Source of the DNA: Thermococcus sp. | GTDB lineage: Archaea > Methanobacteriota_B > Thermococci > Thermococcales > Thermococcaceae | Direction: 5' to 3' | NCBI GenBank assembly: GCA_027062125.1 | Contig: JAMOTW010000091.1 | Location: forward strand, 1-7,627 | DNA: 7,627 nt | Shown here: in pieces, positions 6,159-7,627 of the stretch | How the letters are laid out: every line of letters starts with the position of its first letter | Position numbering within the stretch: the first letter of the stretch is position 1 | Position numbers and translations under genes: made by a program | The notes under the pieces: model-generated | Told to the model about the DNA's origin: nothing | What the model saw: only the letters and a program-made list of their open reading frames with translations | Database searches by the model: none

Positions 6159-6674
6159 ATGGGCTACATAGTCTTCGTCACGTACGATAATGATGCCGAG
6201 AGAAAGCGCATAGACTACCTTCTTGACAAATGGTCTTCACGAGCCACCGTGAAAAAGCCCAGGGGAGCGGTGTTCTACATCGAAACGGACGATACCCGGG
6301 AGTTTCTGGAGGAACTTTTCTCGAGGCTTGAGGGCAACGCCGAGGAGAAGGTCGAGGTGTACAGCGCGAGAAGGGTCGAGAAGGAAGTCAAGGCAAAGCG
6401 GAGAACCCTTGAGTACACCATAGCAGAGGAGAGGAAGGTCGTCGAGAGGTTCATCGACTACCTGCTCTCCAAAATGAACGCCGGCTACTCCCACTCGGAG
6501 AACGAGGCAAAGGTTTACGGCGTGTACACCAGGAAGGGGAGGGCCACCATAAGGGCCACCATCGATGGAAACGGCAGGACGAGGGTGACCCTGGAGATTG
6601 AAGGCTACGGCGATGCCGTTGATTTTCTCGCCGAAAGGATAGATGAAGAGCTTAAGCTCTTCGCGGGTGATTGA
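6159..6674 (+). CDS. Conserved-looking hypothetical protein, 171 aa, possible ferredoxin-like N-terminal domain
   Basis: I do not recognise this protein. It is soluble and charged, with no signal peptide, membrane span or Cys residue. The first half reads by eye as strand-helix-strand-strand-helix-strand: GYIVFVTY, helix 12-25, AVFYIET, helix 49-61, KVEVYSARRV. That is the order of a ferredoxin-like fold. The second half has a long helix (about 85-108), three strands (VYGVYTRKG, ATIRATID, RVTLEIEG) and a closing helix (about 152-168). The start could also be GTG at 6150 or 6153. I chose the ATG at 6159 because GGTG lies just before it, although the TATA box would also allow a leaderless GTG start. 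It is the first gene of an operon with the coiled-coil gene, one base apart, so the two products probably act together. Function unknown. Confidence 0.8.
   Translation: MGYIVFVTYDNDAERKRIDYLLDKWSSRATVKKPRGAVFYIETDDTREFLEELFSRLEGNAEEKVEVYSARRVEKEVKAKRRTLEYTIAEERKVVERFIDYLLSKMNAGYSHSENEAKVYGVYTRKGRATIRATIDGNGRTRVTLEIEGYGDAVDFLAERIDEELKLFAGD
6666..6671 (+). promoter_or_regulatory. Shine-Dalgarno of the coiled-coil gene
   Basis: GGTGAT lies four bases before the ATG at 6676 and is itself the last two codons (Gly-Asp) of the upstream gene. The upstream stop TGA (6672-6674) is one base from the ATG, so translation of the two genes is likely coupled. It fixes the start of the downstream gene. Confidence 0.75.
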
Positions 6675-6675
6675 A

Positions 6676-7627
6676 ATGGGGATATTTGAGGAAGGAAAGA
6701 CGGACTGTGTTAAGGAGCTCCTGAAGCCCGCCGAGCGCGTCCTGAAGGAAGGCCTCGATGTGGCTGTGGAGAGCTTCTCCAGGAGGGAAAAGCTCTGGCA
6801 CCAGATAGAGGAGAACTACGACCGCTACCTCGACGGCGAGTGCGGGGAGTTCCTGAGGGACCTCGACATGCACTTCAGGGGCAAGTTCGAGGGGGCTTTG
6901 GCCATACTCGCATGGAGTTTTCAGCAGAACGGGGAAACCTACCTCCCGGCCAGCAGGAGGTACAGGGACAGGGAGCTGGAGGCCCTCGAGAGAGTTCTCC
7001 GCTACAACGTCTTCGAGATATACTCCAAGGAGGACATAATGAAGAAGATAATGCACAGGGATAACAACGTTCTTGGCCTCCTCAGGGAGTACTACCACGG
7101 CGTGGACAGGTGGATCGACGATGCCCTCAACGACCCCTCGATAAAGCTCCCCCTGCGGGGGTTCCTCAAGACCAAGTGGGACTCCTACAAGGGCAAGATA
7201 AACACGGCCATAGCAGAGGCAACGGTGCGCTTCGACTGGTTCAGGGACTTCCTCACGATGGCAGGGGAGGAGACGCAGGCTGTGGAGAGGACGTACCAGA
7301 GAAGACTGGAGGTCAAGGAGCGGGAAATGGAGGAGCTCAGGCGCCAGATGGAAGAGATGCTCAGGAACTTCGAGAGGGAGAAGGAGGAGCTCAGGAGAAG
7401 GCTTGAAACCGCAAAGGAAGCCGAGATATCGAGGCTCATCCAGGAGAAGGAGGAAATGAAACGCCAGTTCGAGGAGGAGAGGCAGAGGCTCATCGAGGAG
7501 ATAAGCAGAATGAAGGACGAAGAGGCAAGGAGGATGCTCGAGGCAGAGCTCGACAGAATGCAGAGGGAAATGCTGGCCAGTATCGAAGCCATGGAGGCGG
7601 AGATAAGGAGGAAAGAGCTCCAGCTCA
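6676..7627 (+). CDS. Coiled-coil protein of unknown function (3' partial)
   Basis: The frame is open from the ATG at 6676 to the window edge, giving 317 residues without a stop; the C-terminus is not seen. Residues 1-195 form a helical, Trp/Tyr-containing globular-looking domain with no motif I know (for example KLWHQIEENYDRYLDGECGE at 39-58). From about residue 198 to the edge the sequence is almost entirely Glu, Arg, Lys, Met and Leu in heptad-like spacing, a long coiled coil of at least 120 residues. No signal peptide or membrane span is visible, so it is probably cytoplasmic and oligomeric. The ribosome site and one-base spacing put it in an operon with the 171-residue protein. Antisense frames across this stretch are Ser/Leu-rich mirrors of Glu/Arg/Lys codons and are not genes. 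What follows the coiled coil outside the window would decide its class (for example an ATPase, nuclease or membrane anchor). Confidence 0.85.
   Translation, partial: MGIFEEGKTDCVKELLKPAERVLKEGLDVAVESFSRREKLWHQIEENYDRYLDGECGEFLRDLDMHFRGKFEGALAILAWSFQQNGETYLPASRRYRDRELEALERVLRYNVFEIYSKEDIMKKIMHRDNNVLGLLREYYHGVDRWIDDALNDPSIKLPLRGFLKTKWDSYKGKINTAIAEATVRFDWFRDFLTMAGEETQAVERTYQRRLEVKEREMEELRRQMEEMLRNFEREKEELRRRLETAKEAEISRLIQEKEEMKRQFEEERQRLIEEISRMKDEEARRMLEAELDRMQREMLASIEAMEAEIRRKELQL

Noticed and set aside
6652..7098. Minus-strand frame of 148 codons
   Set aside because: It is antisense to the coiled-coil gene, which has a strong ribosome site and protein-like composition; the antisense product is Val/Leu/Pro-rich mirror sequence.
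7110..7406. Plus-strand frame of 98 codons
   Set aside because: It overlaps the coiled-coil gene in another frame and has a Gly/Gln/Pro-rich, non-protein-like product.
7185..7592. Minus-strand Ser/Leu-rich frame
   Set aside because: It is the mirror of GAG/AGG/AAG-rich coiled-coil codons, which read as CTC/CCT/CTT on the other strand.

Overview
The window looks like chromosomal DNA of a hyperthermophilic archaeon of the order Thermococcales, most likely Thermococcus. The grounds are the compact layout, arginine coded mainly by AGG/AGA, TATA boxes of the TTTAAATA kind about 25 bases before start codons, Shine-Dalgarno sites reading GGTGAT, pyrimidine-rich terminators, and families common in that group. 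This is inferred from style, not from a database match.

Layout. Bases 1-3054 (+) hold most of a large membrane-anchored Ser/Thr protein kinase whose 5' end lies outside the window. It has a helical outer domain rich in N-glycosylation sequons, one membrane span, TPR-like helices, a beta-sandwich-like domain, and a kinase domain with all key catalytic residues. A T-rich terminator follows. Bases 3139-4687 (+) hold a complete AbiEi/AbiEii toxin-antitoxin pair: a winged-helix antitoxin/repressor overlapping a nucleotidyltransferase toxin. Their promoter carries a perfect 13-bp inverted repeat whose arms flank the TATA box, a good candidate for the AbiEi operator. Bases 4710-5840 (-), convergent with the toxin gene, encode a two-helix potassium channel pore joined to a cytoplasmic pentapeptide-repeat beta-helix of 27 repeats in unbroken register. 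A spacer of about 300 bases (5841-6158) carries two divergent promoters and nothing else I can identify. From 6159 (+) a two-gene operon begins: a 171-residue protein I do not recognise, then, after one base, a coiled-coil protein that runs off the right edge.

How the genes may work together. Only AbiEi/AbiEii and the last two genes are clearly co-transcribed pairs. The kinase and the channel are separate units, each apparently a sensor at the membrane. The AbiE pair is more AT-rich than the flanking genes in the lines I counted, which fits acquisition as a defence or stability cassette between older genes. Nothing here shows a functional link between the kinase, the AbiE pair and the channel. 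The most noteworthy points are the AbiE operator that brackets the TATA box, the receptor-like kinase, the pentapeptide-repeat channel, and the unrecognised two-gene operon.
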